Of a stretch of DNA of 64,000 nt, positions 45,738 through 54,953 are shown piece by piece. The notes beneath the pieces are model-generated. The model had not been told where the DNA came from and searched no databases. It worked only from the letters and a program-made list of their open reading frames with translations. The first letter of the stretch is position 1, and each line of letters opens with the position of its first letter. This DNA comes from Devosia sp. 2618 (GTDB taxonomy: Bacteria > Pseudomonadota > Alphaproteobacteria > Rhizobiales > Devosiaceae). Position numbers and translations under genes: made by a program. The DNA is taken from the NCBI RefSeq assembly GCF_040546815.1, contig NZ_JBEPOO010000001.1, positions 1,984,001-2,048,000 of the forward strand, read 5' to 3'.

Positions 45738-45918
45738 TTGTGTCGGCCTTTTTCTGCGCGGTCACAAGTTCAGCAGCGCCTGCCTTTACGGCAGCATCGG
45801 CGCAGGCCTGAGTAACAGGACCCTCCCAGCCGGCCTTATAGGCAACGGTCGACTGGCTGGACGGCTTGAAATCGAAGTCCTTCTTGAACTTCAGGCGGGG
45901 AACGGTGCGTTCGGTCAT
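45727..45918 (-). CDS. Small hypothetical head-module protein
   Basis: 63 residues from ATG at 45918, with AGGAG 7 nt upstream. PRLKFKKDFDFKPSS at the N-terminus is followed by an Ala/Lys-rich helix. Found between connector and head closure genes; function unknown. Confidence 0.65.
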   Translation of the reverse strand: MTERTVPRLKFKKDFDFKPSSQSTVAYKAGWEGPVTQACADAAVKAGAAELVTAQKKADTNAA

Positions 45919-45928
45919 GGTTGGGCTC

Positions 45929-46276
45929 CTATGCAAGGCTTGGATCACGCAGGCGCCAGAGGAGCGCCGCAATCGGGTTTTTCGGATCGACAGGGCTTGT
46001 GCCGGAAAGGCCGCTCAACATCGCCAGCCGCTCATCGGTATCGTCCAAGAGGCAGTTCACAGCGATGATAATGGCTGCCGATACCCGGCCCGGCACGTTA
46101 TCGGGCGTCCATGCCGGATCGGGTTTGGGCTGAACGAAGTCGAGAACGATGTCCTCGGCCTGCTTAATCTTGAGGCTGATAGAAGCGCTCCGCTCGTCGT
46201 CGGTAAAACCCGGGGCGGAACCCTGCAGATCCAGATTGAGGGAACCGTTCACCTGTTCCAGTGTGACTAGCGCCAT
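45929..46276 (-). CDS. Head-tail connector protein, gp6-like
   Basis: 115 residues, mostly helical: LEQVNGSLNLDLQ, ISLKIKQAEDIVLDFV, and the C-terminal NPIAALLWRLRDPSL characteristic of gp6-like connectors. It docks on the portal. Confidence 0.82.
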   Translation of the reverse strand: MALVTLEQVNGSLNLDLQGSAPGFTDDERSASISLKIKQAEDIVLDFVQPKPDPAWTPDNVPGRVSAAIIIAVNCLLDDTDERLAMLSGLSGTSPVDPKNPIAALLWRLRDPSLA

Positions 46277-46277
46277 A

Positions 46278-47228
46278 TCAGCCCACCTTGACCGGCTTGG
46301 GCGTCAGATCGCGCACCACACCGTCCTTGCCATCACGGCCGCGCTTGACCGACAACCGCCAGCCGTCGCCGCCATCAGGCTTGTCGCCGTTGCTATCCTT
46401 CTGCGAAATCCAGACCGACCCCGCCCAGGTGACGGCATCGCCCTTTGCATAGCCGCCGTCCCTGCCCTCGGTCCAAACGCCGCGGTCGATAACCACCGGC
46501 ATCGAGAAGGCGAACTCTTTGACCTGCTCGCCGCGTGAGAAGCGCAGCACGATTCCGCGCTCGCCGTCGTATTCAGCGACCATATCCTCGAAGCCGAGGC
46601 CATCGGTGCCGTCTCTGCCATCAGCACCGTCGGAACCGTCAGCACCAATCACCCGGCCGATCTCCTTGACCGAGCCATTGGACATCGTGAACAGCAGAAC
46701 GCCATCCTTGATGATTGGCTCGACAGCATCGAGGCCGTTGCGACCATCAACACCGTCTTTGCCGTCCAGCCCGTCGGCGCCATCCTTACCGTTTTCAGGC
46801 ACGGGAATGGCAGCCACAGCCTTGGCGACCGCACCATCGATAAGCGGCGCGATGTCCTCGAGCGTCACCGACGCGCCGTCTGCCCCGTCTTTGGGCGCAG
46901 GTAGTGACTTCACAGCGACAGAAATGGCCGCAGAGACGAGTTCCTCGATCAGCGGGCGGACGTCTTCGATGGTGACGCTCTTGCCGTCCTGCGCCACCGG
47001 GAGTGCGCCGACGGCCTTAGCGACTTCTTCATTGACAAGTTGGGCCGTGACAGCAGGATCAGCGTCTTTGCCGTCAACGCCATCCTTACCATCAGAGCCG
47101 TCCAGCCCCTTGACCGGCTCACGCTTTTCAAGCGCATCGAGACGATCGAGCAGCGGCTTCACGGCGCGCTCGACATAGCCTTTGACGATGCCAACCATTT
47201 CCTTGCCGAAGGCGACCCCATCGAACAT
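46278..47228 (-). CDS. Collagen-like virion protein with a C-terminal carbohydrate-binding-like domain
   Basis: 316 residues. Gly-X-Y-like blocks rich in G-K-D/G-A-D (for example DGSDGKDGVDGKDADP) alternate with helical segments that share VTIEDVRPLIEELV/VTLEDIAPLIDGAV. The C-terminal part (GYAKGDAVTWAGSVWISQKD) resembles small chitin-binding or CBM5/12-type modules. The start overlaps the portal stop (TGATG). It is probably a head decoration or surface-binding protein. Confidence 0.75.
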   Translation of the reverse strand: MFDGVAFGKEMVGIVKGYVERAVKPLLDRLDALEKREPVKGLDGSDGKDGVDGKDADPAVTAQLVNEEVAKAVGALPVAQDGKSVTIEDVRPLIEELVSAAISVAVKSLPAPKDGADGASVTLEDIAPLIDGAVAKAVAAIPVPENGKDGADGLDGKDGVDGRNGLDAVEPIIKDGVLLFTMSNGSVKEIGRVIGADGSDGADGRDGTDGLGFEDMVAEYDGERGIVLRFSRGEQVKEFAFSMPVVIDRGVWTEGRDGGYAKGDAVTWAGSVWISQKDSNGDKPDGGDGWRLSVKRGRDGKDGVVRDLTPKPVKVG

Positions 47229-48571
47229 CAGGCAAGCCCCTTCATCATTTCAATGATCGCCTTGCTCGCCTCGGCATCGGCGTTGTCGTTTGCTGGAGGC
47301 ACTGCCGGTGACGTTCCCGATGATGGCACTTTTTCAAAGGGATCGGCCAGAGCGTCACGCTTCGCCAAGGCTTCCAGCGAGAAATTCTGCTGCTGAAGCA
47401 TGGGGCTATTTCCGCCCGCCACTGGCTTCAGACCGATCTTCTTGCGCTGCTCGTTCGGGGTCATCTTGCCACTGGACTTATCGAGCACCTCCATCATGGT
47501 GGCGCTGTCCATTTTAAGCAGTTGGTCGAGATCAAACTCGGTGCCGAGGGTTTCGCCAGTGCCCAGCCCCTCATCGAGGCAGAGCTCGATGCTTTCCATC
47601 AGGATCTGAAGGCACTGAGTGTAATACTGAGCGTTCAGCGCCTCGATATTGTTATAGGCCGGAGCCTGTCCTACCCCAGCCATGTAGCCAGGCACGTGAT
47701 AGGTCGAGCACACAACCTCAGCGCTCCACTTAAGCTGTTCGATCATCTGGGATTCGGTGGCCTTGGCAGCCATGGCCTCGAACTTGAGGCCATCGCCCAA
47801 AACGGCGACCTTGCCACGGTTCTTGCCGGTGTAGTTGCTGTCCCAGTGGGCCTTGAGGCGGTCGGCGGTCGCTTGGTCAATGGCTCCGGGCGCGGTCAGA
47901 ATGCCCCCCGGCTGCGAGCCGTTGGCAAAGAAACTGGCGGAATTGTTCTGGATCGACAGCCCCTGCATGGCGCTGAGGCCGTTCGCAAAGATCGGCGACA
48001 GACCGACCAATGGATGGAAGAAGCAGTTGAAGCGGTCGTGGATGATCTCGCGCGCAGGCACGATCACCCGCTCGGACAGACCGACGAGCCGGTCATCCAA
48101 CAGCTCATAATAAACAGCGCCATCTTCGGCGACGAGCGGCTCGACCCGAGTTGGGTCGAGCACATAGAGACGGACAACAACGCCGCGCCCGTCGCGCTCC
48201 TTGAGGATATAGGCATTGCCGCGCTGCAACTTGGACAGCACCCAATTTTCAAAGAACTGAATGCGGGTCTGGAAGCGGTTCGGCTTGCGAAGAACCGGCG
48301 AATACGCTGGGTTCTTGGTTTCGGTCCAGATGCCGTTGGCATCCACCTCGACCAGCTTAACGCGGAGCTTGGCGATGTCAGACGCGATCAGGGTCTGACA
48401 GGCAAACGCAGCATGGAAGGACAGCACGCTCTCGTGCTTCACTTCCACATCCCGTTGCCAAGCCCCGATATAGCTCTCTTTGATGATTGGCCACCAACCG
48501 CCGCGATCATCGGGGCGCGCGAGATTGCCGGCCGCCTTTGTGCGGGTGATGTTGAGGCCAAGGATCTGCAT
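47228..48571 (-). CDS. HK97-family portal protein
   Basis: 447 residues. Conserved segments: ESVLSFHAAFACQTLIASDIA, cut here as ESVLSFHAAFACQTLIASD, then LLDDRLVGLSERVIVPAREI and PGYMAGVGQAPAYNNIEALN. It forms the DNA gate of the head. The start overlaps the stop of the upstream small gene (TAATG). Confidence 0.93.
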   Translation of the reverse strand: MQILGLNITRTKAAGNLARPDDRGGWWPIIKESYIGAWQRDVEVKHESVLSFHAAFACQTLIASDIAKLRVKLVEVDANGIWTETKNPAYSPVLRKPNRFQTRIQFFENWVLSKLQRGNAYILKERDGRGVVVRLYVLDPTRVEPLVAEDGAVYYELLDDRLVGLSERVIVPAREIIHDRFNCFFHPLVGLSPIFANGLSAMQGLSIQNNSASFFANGSQPGGILTAPGAIDQATADRLKAHWDSNYTGKNRGKVAVLGDGLKFEAMAAKATESQMIEQLKWSAEVVCSTYHVPGYMAGVGQAPAYNNIEALNAQYYTQCLQILMESIELCLDEGLGTGETLGTEFDLDQLLKMDSATMMEVLDKSSGKMTPNEQRKKIGLKPVAGGNSPMLQQQNFSLEALAKRDALADPFEKVPSSGTSPAVPPANDNADAEASKAIIEMMKGLA

Positions 48572-48876
48572 TAGGCGGTCGCCTTCCGGCGTTCGATCTC
48601 AAGCTCGACAGCGGCGATGGCGTCATCCTTGGTCCGGATAGTCTCGGTACTCACGGAGGCGGCAAGTGACTTCAGCGCTGGCCATGCCAATGCGCGCCAG
48701 TCGTCAGGAATGGCCACTGGCGCCACTTCTACCTCGGCGTCTGCCGTTGCCGCGCGCGCCTTGCCTATAGCGACCAGAGCGCGGGCATCGCCAACCGAGC
48801 GTGCGGTAAAATAGTCGCCAGCCTGGAGGCGACGGTTCGCATAAGTAAACGAGCGGGTTGCAGTCAGTTCACGCAT
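48571..48876 (-). CDS. Small hypothetical phage structural protein
   Basis: 101 residues. The beginning (FTYANRRLQAGDYFTARS) suggests a short beta domain; the end is helical. Position between capsid and portal is often filled by a gene of this size in HK97-like phages. Confidence 0.65.
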   Translation of the reverse strand: MRELTATRSFTYANRRLQAGDYFTARSVGDARALVAIGKARAATADAEVEVAPVAIPDDWRALAWPALKSLAASVSTETIRTKDDAIAAVELEIERRKATA

Positions 48877-48896
48877 GACGTTCTCCTAGTCAGAAA

Positions 48897-48921
48897 CGAT
48901 GGGCAGCATCGCCGCCCATCG
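48897..48921 (-). terminator. Hairpin after the capsid gene
   Basis: CGATGGGC and GCCCATCG form an 8-bp stem around 9 bases, 19 bases beyond the capsid stop. Only TTTCT follows, so it may be a processing or partial termination site. Confidence 0.5.
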
Positions 48922-48939
48922 AGATTTTGTTGGGGAACG

Positions 48940-50313
48940 TTATTCGGTAATGGCGCCGTAATCGGCGTCGCCGATGTAAGCCACGGCCGAGGCGCGGCGC
49001 TTGGCGAAGTTCAGCGGGCGCACGACCTTGATGGCCACCGATTCCGTCTGGAACATCGAAACGACGCCGGTGTGGGACGTGGGGGTGTCCGATGCGCCAT
49101 TGGGAGCATCGTCCATTTGGATCGCAGCCTCGGTCGAGAGCGAGACTTCAACACCACGATCGCCGATCTTGTAGATGTCCGAAGGCTTCAGCAGGATCAG
49201 GTCGCCAGTCCCGACATTGCCGCCAGCGACGAGCGTGTCGCCAAGTAGGTTGCCGCCCTTTGCGCCGAGCCCTGGGAATGCCCAGTTGCCCATCACGTTC
49301 TGGATCAGCCCAAGGGACTTGGACAGCGAGGTCGTGGTGATGAACTGAAGGCCATCTGCGTTGTGCGCGGCGATGAACGGAGCATAGAGCGCTTTGACGT
49401 CGGCAATGACGCCTGCAACGTCTGGGCCAGCGCTCGCCCCGGCGGTGAGGCCGTTCAGGATACCAGCTGGAGAAACACCGGCCACACCAGCCGAAGTGCT
49501 CAGGAACGTCTGGTCGACACGCTGGGCGGAGGCATTCACAAGGGCATCGCGCACCAGCTTTTCAGCCGACGGCGAGGAATCCCGCAGCAGCTCTTTCGAG
49601 ACAACCGCCAATGCGCCCACTTTGAGCGGCTTCAGGTTCACATCAAAGAAGTCGGCAGTGGTGATCGGAATGGATTTCGATTCACCCACCCAGTAGCCAG
49701 TCGCAGCGCCGTCCTGGCCAGCAATATTGATGTTTGCAGGAACCTCGCGCAGCGGCAGGCGATCGAACACGGTCTGCGCATAGAGATAGTCGATGAAGTC
49801 GGCGGTATAGCGCTCGGTGTGAACCAGTTCGGCGCCCCACTCGCCTGCGCCAGTGCCGCCGCCAGCCACAGCCGCCTTGATCGATTCTACGAGCTGCGGA
49901 TTATGCGCACCCCAGCGCTTTGCCGCGATGCCGATAGCCGAAACGTCATCAAGACGAGCCAGCGTTTTGGCGATCACCATCCGGGTGAAGCTCTGGCCTT
50001 CAAAGGCCTCGTCTTTTTCGCCCTTGATGACGATCGGCGCGGCGAGAGTACCACGCGCTTCCGAAGCGCCCTTGGCGGTCTGGCCGTCCACAGGGCGTGC
50101 CGTCGAGGCCTGGCTCTTTTCCATGGTGCGCAGGCGCTTGAGGTGATCATCGATTTCGACGATGTCAGCGTCGTTGCCGTCGAAGGTCTGCTTCTGGCTG
50201 GCGTCCAAGGTGGTGCCTTCTTCGGCTGCCTTGGTCATGATGGTTTCGTTGGCGGCGATGAGAGAAGCGCGCTTCTGCTCAAATGCCGTCATCTGTTCTG
50301 CAATCTTGCTCAT
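48940..50313 (-). CDS. HK97-family major capsid protein
   Basis: 457 residues. A helical N-terminal delta domain of about 115 residues (MTAFEQKRASLIAANETIM) is followed by the HK97 fold, with GAGEWGAELVHTERYTADF and LKPSDIYKIGDRGVEVSLS. The scaffold part is probably removed by the protease encoded just upstream. Confidence 0.93.
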   Translation of the reverse strand: MSKIAEQMTAFEQKRASLIAANETIMTKAAEEGTTLDASQKQTFDGNDADIVEIDDHLKRLRTMEKSQASTARPVDGQTAKGASEARGTLAAPIVIKGEKDEAFEGQSFTRMVIAKTLARLDDVSAIGIAAKRWGAHNPQLVESIKAAVAGGGTGAGEWGAELVHTERYTADFIDYLYAQTVFDRLPLREVPANINIAGQDGAATGYWVGESKSIPITTADFFDVNLKPLKVGALAVVSKELLRDSSPSAEKLVRDALVNASAQRVDQTFLSTSAGVAGVSPAGILNGLTAGASAGPDVAGVIADVKALYAPFIAAHNADGLQFITTTSLSKSLGLIQNVMGNWAFPGLGAKGGNLLGDTLVAGGNVGTGDLILLKPSDIYKIGDRGVEVSLSTEAAIQMDDAPNGASDTPTSHTGVVSMFQTESVAIKVVRPLNFAKRRASAVAYIGDADYGAITE

Positions 50314-50315
50314 GC

Positions 50316-50921
50316 TCAGGTCCTTTTGATCGAGCGAATAACGAAGGGTTTCACCCGGTCGCGGGCTGGTGCATCCAACTTGACAACACGCCCAGACTTG
50401 CCAATCGCGGCAGGGGCTTCGTTGGCTGGAATGACGATTGCGCCCGTCGCTGCTTGCAGCGCCTCGGCGTCATATTGTTTGATGGTCTGAATGGAAGCGT
50501 CGGCATTGGCCGGAATGGTCACGGCTGACAGTTCCAGCCATTCCCACTTCTCGAAAATCACGCCCCAAGAATTTGGGATGGGTTCGACTTCGATACCCTT
50601 GAAGCCGATCGACAGCCCGCGAACCAAGCCAGCCTTGATGTATTTCCAGGCTTTCTCGATGTCCTCGTGAACGTCCTTGGCGATCTCGGCGACGATCTCG
50701 ATGCCCTTCTTTGTAACCTTGGCTTGGGTCACGAAGCCGATTGGCTGCCTACTGTCGTGCTGGTAGAGGAGCGGGATCGGCAAAGTGAATACGGCGCCTT
50801 CAGACATCACGATGTCCCCTGCCCGATCAGTCTTGGGCGTGGTAGCGATGCCCGTAATTCGGCGTGCGTCGTCATCCACCTCCTTGATCTCAAGGAGGCT
50901 GTAGGCTCGGTTCATGGTCAT
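50316..50921 (-). CDS. HK97-family prohead protease
   Basis: 201 residues. The catalytic His and Ser of the U35/S78 family are in LLYQHDSRQPIG and LVRGLSIGFKG. AVTIPANADA is the usual C-terminal block. It cleaves the capsid scaffold. Confidence 0.92.
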   Translation of the reverse strand: MTMNRAYSLLEIKEVDDDARRITGIATTPKTDRAGDIVMSEGAVFTLPIPLLYQHDSRQPIGFVTQAKVTKKGIEIVAEIAKDVHEDIEKAWKYIKAGLVRGLSIGFKGIEVEPIPNSWGVIFEKWEWLELSAVTIPANADASIQTIKQYDAEALQAATGAIVIPANEAPAAIGKSGRVVKLDAPARDRVKPFVIRSIKRT

Positions 50922-50939
50922 GGTGGTGTCCCGTCTGGG

Positions 50940-52703
50940 TTAGACGATAATCATTTGGTATTCGGCTGCCCGCTTCACGACGGGGTTCCGGCTCATCAGG
51001 GTCACCGCATTGAACATCGCCATTGCCGGGTCGATCTTCGCGTCGCCGGCCGTTTGCTTAGTGGCTCGAATGCCAGTTGCGGTTGGCTCGATCTTCAGAT
51101 TTGGCACACACCAGTTCATCAGCGGGCCGCCGGAGTGTTTCAGCAGACCGGAGGCTAGCCGACGCTCGGCGCCCTTGATGCTGCTCATCATCCAGCCACC
51201 TTGCGGCGCCGCGACGAGCAGGCCGGCCTCCTGCGTCACCCCGATTTCATCAAGGGCATCTTCCATTTCGCCGAGACCGGAGGCGTCAACCGCCACGCCG
51301 CCCAACAAGCCCATGTTCTGGATGCGGCTGATGTGCTCGATGATCGTGGCGACGTCGCCGAGTGGATCATCCAAGATGGTCAGTTCTCCCGCCACCTGGA
51401 TGCGCTGCAGGGTCGTCGCGATCTTCGCTCGACGTGTCAGCACACCCTTGTGGCACCATGCATGGGACCACGAGAGCCAGCGCTTCATCTTTCGAGTAAC
51501 GGGCACGCCGTCGATCTCGACCCGAACCTCGATTTCGCCCGGCTCACGGCCGAGAATGTTGAGGCCGAACAAATCGTCCAAGCCGCCGCCGTCGATACCC
51601 ACCACCACCACTTCACTGCGCTCAATCAGTCGATCAAGGGCCTCGTAGTGAGACAGGCTGGCAAGCTCAGCATCTTCGGCGTCTGTCCAGTGATCAGCGC
51701 CCGCCCAGCGGTTGGACCGCAGGTTCATGCCGATCTCGACATTTAGATGTTTAGCCAGGAAGGTTGCGAGCGTTGTCTTGTCGCCCGACAACTCCTTAAT
51801 CATTTCGTCCTCTAGCCACTCCTGGCTGACCGAGCGCCCGAGGTTGGGGTTGGTCACATAGAAGTTGGCAGGGTCCTCATAGGCCTTGCTCTCGATCATC
51901 TTGTCCGGGAACTCATAGAGCACCGGCAGGAATTTCTTGTTCGACACCTGACCGTCGCGGATCTGGCGCGCATAATCCAGCCGCGCCTTGAACACGCCCG
52001 CCGGCGGCTCGTCGCTCTGCGTCGAAAGGTAGATCACGAACCCTTCCGGCCGCGACACCAGCCCGCCCGTCGCCTCACGCAACATGGCATCGGCATTGGG
52101 CCGCTTGCCGAACACCCAAAGCTCATCAATCAGGATACGACCGGCCTTTTTGCCGGACACCGTGTCAGTATCGGCGGCTACCACCTTGAGCACGGCATCG
52201 GTGCGGAGGTGCTTGATGGTTCGAATATGGTCTTGGACCATGAGGAAGCCGCCCTCACCCGCACTTGCGTCCAGTTCGGGATCGGCCCTAACCATCGCAG
52301 CAGCAGGCTTGTAGCTGTTCTGAGCCACCTCAATGGTTGGCGCCAATATCAGTAGTTCTTCGTTGTGTCGCCAATTGATGATCAACGCCGTGAGCATGAT
52401 CGCTGCGGCGATTGTGGACTTGGTGTTCTTCTTGCTGATGAGCAAAAAGAACTCGCGGATCAGCTGAATGCCGGTCTCAGCGTCATAGGCGCCGAAGATG
52501 GCAGACACGAAATCGAACACCCATTGGTCGCTGACCTCACCGAATGTCGGCTGGCCGGGAAGGTCGACAACTTTGAGCGCCTTGAAGACGCTAAGGGCAT
52601 AGTCGGCCTCGCTCTGGAACAACGGCTTGAACGGGATCAGCGAGCGCTGCGCAACAATTCGCCTCTCCCAATCTGGGCACGCGGTCGACCACTCGGGCGT
52701 CAC
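50940..52703 (-). CDS. Phage terminase large subunit
   Basis: 587 residues from a GTG start that overlaps the small subunit stop. Walker A-like segment LLISKKNTKSTIAAA, Walker B RILIDELWVFG, and nuclease motif VVVGIDGGGLDDLFGL. This is the HK97/lambdoid packaging motor and endonuclease that cuts concatemers. Confidence 0.93.
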   Translation of the reverse strand: MTPEWSTACPDWERRIVAQRSLIPFKPLFQSEADYALSVFKALKVVDLPGQPTFGEVSDQWVFDFVSAIFGAYDAETGIQLIREFFLLISKKNTKSTIAAAIMLTALIINWRHNEELLILAPTIEVAQNSYKPAAAMVRADPELDASAGEGGFLMVQDHIRTIKHLRTDAVLKVVAADTDTVSGKKAGRILIDELWVFGKRPNADAMLREATGGLVSRPEGFVIYLSTQSDEPPAGVFKARLDYARQIRDGQVSNKKFLPVLYEFPDKMIESKAYEDPANFYVTNPNLGRSVSQEWLEDEMIKELSGDKTTLATFLAKHLNVEIGMNLRSNRWAGADHWTDAEDAELASLSHYEALDRLIERSEVVVVGIDGGGLDDLFGLNILGREPGEIEVRVEIDGVPVTRKMKRWLSWSHAWCHKGVLTRRAKIATTLQRIQVAGELTILDDPLGDVATIIEHISRIQNMGLLGGVAVDASGLGEMEDALDEIGVTQEAGLLVAAPQGGWMMSSIKGAERRLASGLLKHSGGPLMNWCVPNLKIEPTATGIRATKQTAGDAKIDPAMAMFNAVTLMSRNPVVKRAAEYQMIIV

Positions 52704-53260
52704 TTATTGCTCACAACCGATAGATGCGGCGGGCCGGGTCGCGGCGCGAACTTGCCGCCCGGTGCAGTCGATGCCTCGGCCGCACTCTTGCGCTGCGCCT
52801 TCTTGCCTTCCGGCGCCGCCGTCTCGCTCATCGTCTTGAGCGCCAGCGCCAGCGTCTGGAGCGTCTTGGCCCTCACCGGCAGCGAGACCGCCTGGCGCAA
52901 CGCCTGCAGTCGAGCAGGGTCGGTTTCACTCTCCTGGATGATGACTTCCATTTCGCCCCGGTGGAGCGTTTCGGCGTCCAGCTCATCCATGAGCCGATCA
53001 ATCAGATTGCGGCCACGGCCAATGACTTCATCGAGCTTGGGCGGCTCCTTCGGGCCTTCGATGACCGGCAGGTTCGCAGGGGGCGGCAAGTGCGAACCTT
53101 GCGAACCTTTGGTGCGAACCCAGCCCTCGGCTTTGGCACGCTTGCGAATGGCCGTGTCCGAAATCTGAAACCAGCCCGCAATCTCCCGGATACTGCGGGT
53201 TGTAGAGGTATAGTCGCGCTCAATTCCGGCCCAGTCGACGGGCTGCTTTTCGTCGGTCAT
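52700..53260 (-). CDS. Phage terminase small subunit-like protein
   Basis: 186 residues. An N-terminal helix-turn-helix (STTRSIREIAGWFQISDTAI, then RKRAKAEGW) precedes a helical multimerisation part. The C-terminus is basic and disordered. It should recognise the packaging site. Confidence 0.8.
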   Translation of the reverse strand: MTDEKQPVDWAGIERDYTSTTRSIREIAGWFQISDTAIRKRAKAEGWVRTKGSQGSHLPPPANLPVIEGPKEPPKLDEVIGRGRNLIDRLMDELDAETLHRGEMEVIIQESETDPARLQALRQAVSLPVRAKTLQTLALALKTMSETAAPEGKKAQRKSAAEASTAPGGKFAPRPGPPHLSVVSNK

Positions 53261-53601
53261 GGGTTGAATTCAGCCTTGGTTCGCACTCCCAAATTCTCAG
53301 GGAGGAAAAAATCTCTGCGTGGGGGCGTCGTGGGTCCGGGAGGCGAGGCCATTCCAGACTTTCAGATACCCCCCCGGTGGGGCTGATGATGAGGTGGGCG
53401 AGACGACCCTTCGGTGAGATTCGAACCCACGGACACCGGCGTATCAATGCAGACTATGCGCCAATGCTCTTGCTCTGCTTCACCCTTGGTCCTGTAGGCG
53501 CCGCCTAACCCTTGCGGGTATCTAGCGCTTGTCTCAGGCACGAAGGATCGTCTCGTTCTCGTTGTACGATGGATGACCAGGCCTGTCACCGGTTGCGGCG
53601 C
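53261..53601. other. Non-coding region between HNH and terminase, candidate cos region
   Basis: No gene is credible. A GC-rich palindromic block (CCCCCGGTGGGG near 53371) and a T-arm-like sequence on the minus strand (about 53408-53440) occur here. In HK97-like phages the cos site lies between HNH and TerS, so packaging probably starts in this stretch (inference). Confidence 0.4.
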
Positions 53602-53958
53602 CTAGGCTTGGTGCTGCATCTCCATCTTGCGCTTGTCGCTGTCGTGGTAGGCCTTGCTCACTGCCTGAAGGTTGGACACATCCCAGAACAGCTGCTCGCT
53701 ACCCTTATGTGGCACCACGTGGTCCACGACCGGGCTGTTGGGCGCCGGGTGCTTGCCGATCAGCAGCACGCCTGTCTGCTGGCATGTGTAGAGATCGCGG
53801 GCCAACACCTCTAAGCGGAGCGCCTGCCACCTTGCCGACTTGTACCAGCTGCGCACCTGGGCATCTGGACTGTAGCGTGTGTCGCGTATCGCTCTCGCTG
53901 TAGAGAGGCGCGGCGCCAGCTTGCTCAACCTGGGCTTGAGGGTGGTAAGCTTGGCCAT
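53602..53958 (-). CDS. HNH endonuclease
   Basis: 118 residues. The HNH core is VVDHVVPHKGSEQLFWDVSN followed by KAYHDSDKRK. HNH proteins next to the terminase genes are needed for DNA cutting at cos in HK97-like phages. ATG at 53958 follows GTG at 53961. Confidence 0.85.
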   Translation of the reverse strand: MAKLTTLKPRLSKLAPRLSTARAIRDTRYSPDAQVRSWYKSARWQALRLEVLARDLYTCQQTGVLLIGKHPAPNSPVVDHVVPHKGSEQLFWDVSNLQAVSKAYHDSDKRKMEMQHQA

Positions 53959-54052
53959 CACGCAAATCCATTTCTTCCAGCCGGTGAAGGCTTGGCACTT
54001 GGCGATATGTTTGTTCTAACTTTCCCGCATCATCGTTCGGGAGCAAAAGTCC

Positions 54053-54238
54053 ATGCGGTTTACAATTGCGGTTGCACTAACACTGATATCTGCGCTGCTG
54101 TTCTACACGGTCTATTCGCAACCCCAGTGGAACCCGATTTCCACGATGATCTTGGGGCTGCTTGGAGGTTTCGCAGGTTGGGGCGCTATCGAGTTCTACA
54201 AGCCCAAGGCCAATACCCCAACAAATGAGGAAAGTTAG
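54053..54238 (+). CDS. Small two-helix membrane protein
   Basis: 61 residues with two hydrophobic helices (FTIAVALTLISALLFYTV and ISTMILGLLGGFAGWGAIEF). GGGAG lies about 10 nt upstream. It reads against the late genes, so it may be cargo. No family is recognised. Confidence 0.5.
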   Translation: MRFTIAVALTLISALLFYTVYSQPQWNPISTMILGLLGGFAGWGAIEFYKPKANTPTNEES

Positions 54239-54278
54239 TCTCTCCCCTGGCTGTTATGCCAAGGGCTGGGGAATGGGG

Positions 54279-54425
54279 TTAGGAGCGGCTGCGCTTGGCG
54301 TCTCGGCGGCGCGCATGGCGGTTGCCGCGCTCCTCTGCCGGGTTCTGCATACTGGGCACTTCGGGCATCACGCCCTGATGGGGCTGGGCGGCGAGGCAGC
54401 AAACCAACCCGAAGATCAAGAGCAT
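54279..54425 (-). CDS. 48-residue secreted or lipoprotein-like peptide
   Basis: A short gene below usual cut-offs. ATG at 54425 has GGAGAG 6 nt upstream. It has a signal-like N-terminus (LLIFGLVCCLAAQPHQG) with two cysteines that could form a lipobox, and a strongly basic C-terminus (RHARRRDAKRSRS). It could be an Rz1-like or immunity peptide; both are guesses. Confidence 0.5.
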   Translation of the reverse strand: MLLIFGLVCCLAAQPHQGVMPEVPSMQNPAEERGNRHARRRDAKRSRS

Positions 54426-54441
54426 ACTGTCTCTCCAATGC

Positions 54442-54468
54442 AAAAGCCCCACCGGTTAGGGAGGGGCT
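54442..54468 (-). terminator. Hairpin before the 48-residue gene
   Basis: AGCCCC (54445-54450) pairs with GGGGCT (54463-54468); on the minus strand it is followed by TTT. It may separate the upstream small genes from the late transcript. Confidence 0.4.
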
Positions 54469-54472
54469 GAAA

Positions 54473-54481
54473 GGGGGGGGG
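54473..54481. repeat. Tract of nine G
   Basis: Nine consecutive G in a non-coding stretch. The length could vary by slippage or be a sequencing artefact. Confidence 0.6.
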
Positions 54482-54638
54482 CGAAAAGCTGACTCAGCCG
54501 AATTTTCCGCTGTGTAATCAACACCTTGAGGTGGTGCTCAAACGGCTTTTCAGCCTCTCGACTCAGGAAGTTTCGAGCGAGCGATCATTGGCTACGGGAC
54601 CGGGAATGGCCGACCACGTCTGGCGGTCGGCCCGGTGC

Positions 54639-54932
54639 TTAGTCGCGACACAAGGGGCGCATTTCCTCGATCAGTCTTTCGAGACCACGCTTGAGTTCCG
54701 CAACTTCCTTGATTGACGCCAGCGTCCGCTGATCCGTCCTATTGGAGGAACGCAGCGCAGACAGATCAGCATCGATCAAGTCTAAACTACATTCCATTTC
54801 AGCCAAGGTGAGGGCATCGCCGCTGCCCGAGGACTGAGCGTCCTCCACCTCGCGGCGGAACCGGGCTATGTCTGGCTTCCAAGTCTCGGTCACGTAGACC
54901 AGGGATGGGGGTAAAAGTTCCTGTGTTTCCAT
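54639..54932 (-). CDS. Hypothetical helical protein
   Basis: 97 residues. The C-terminal half is a probable coiled coil (IKEVAELKRGLERLIEEMR). No clear ribosome site; an ATG at 54953 is also in frame. Unknown family. Confidence 0.45.
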   Translation of the reverse strand: METQELLPPSLVYVTETWKPDIARFRREVEDAQSSGSGDALTLAEMECSLDLIDADLSALRSSNRTDQRTLASIKEVAELKRGLERLIEEMRPLCRD

Positions 54933-54953
54933 TTGCAATTTCCACCAAATCAC

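Noticed and set aside
47522..50490. Long plus-strand frames over portal and capsid genes
   Set aside because: Antisense to strongly recognised structural genes; produced by high GC content.
53408..53495. A possible class II tRNA between HNH and TerS
   Set aside because: Only a T-arm-like hairpin is convincing; no 5' partner for the acceptor and no proper anticodon arm could be found.
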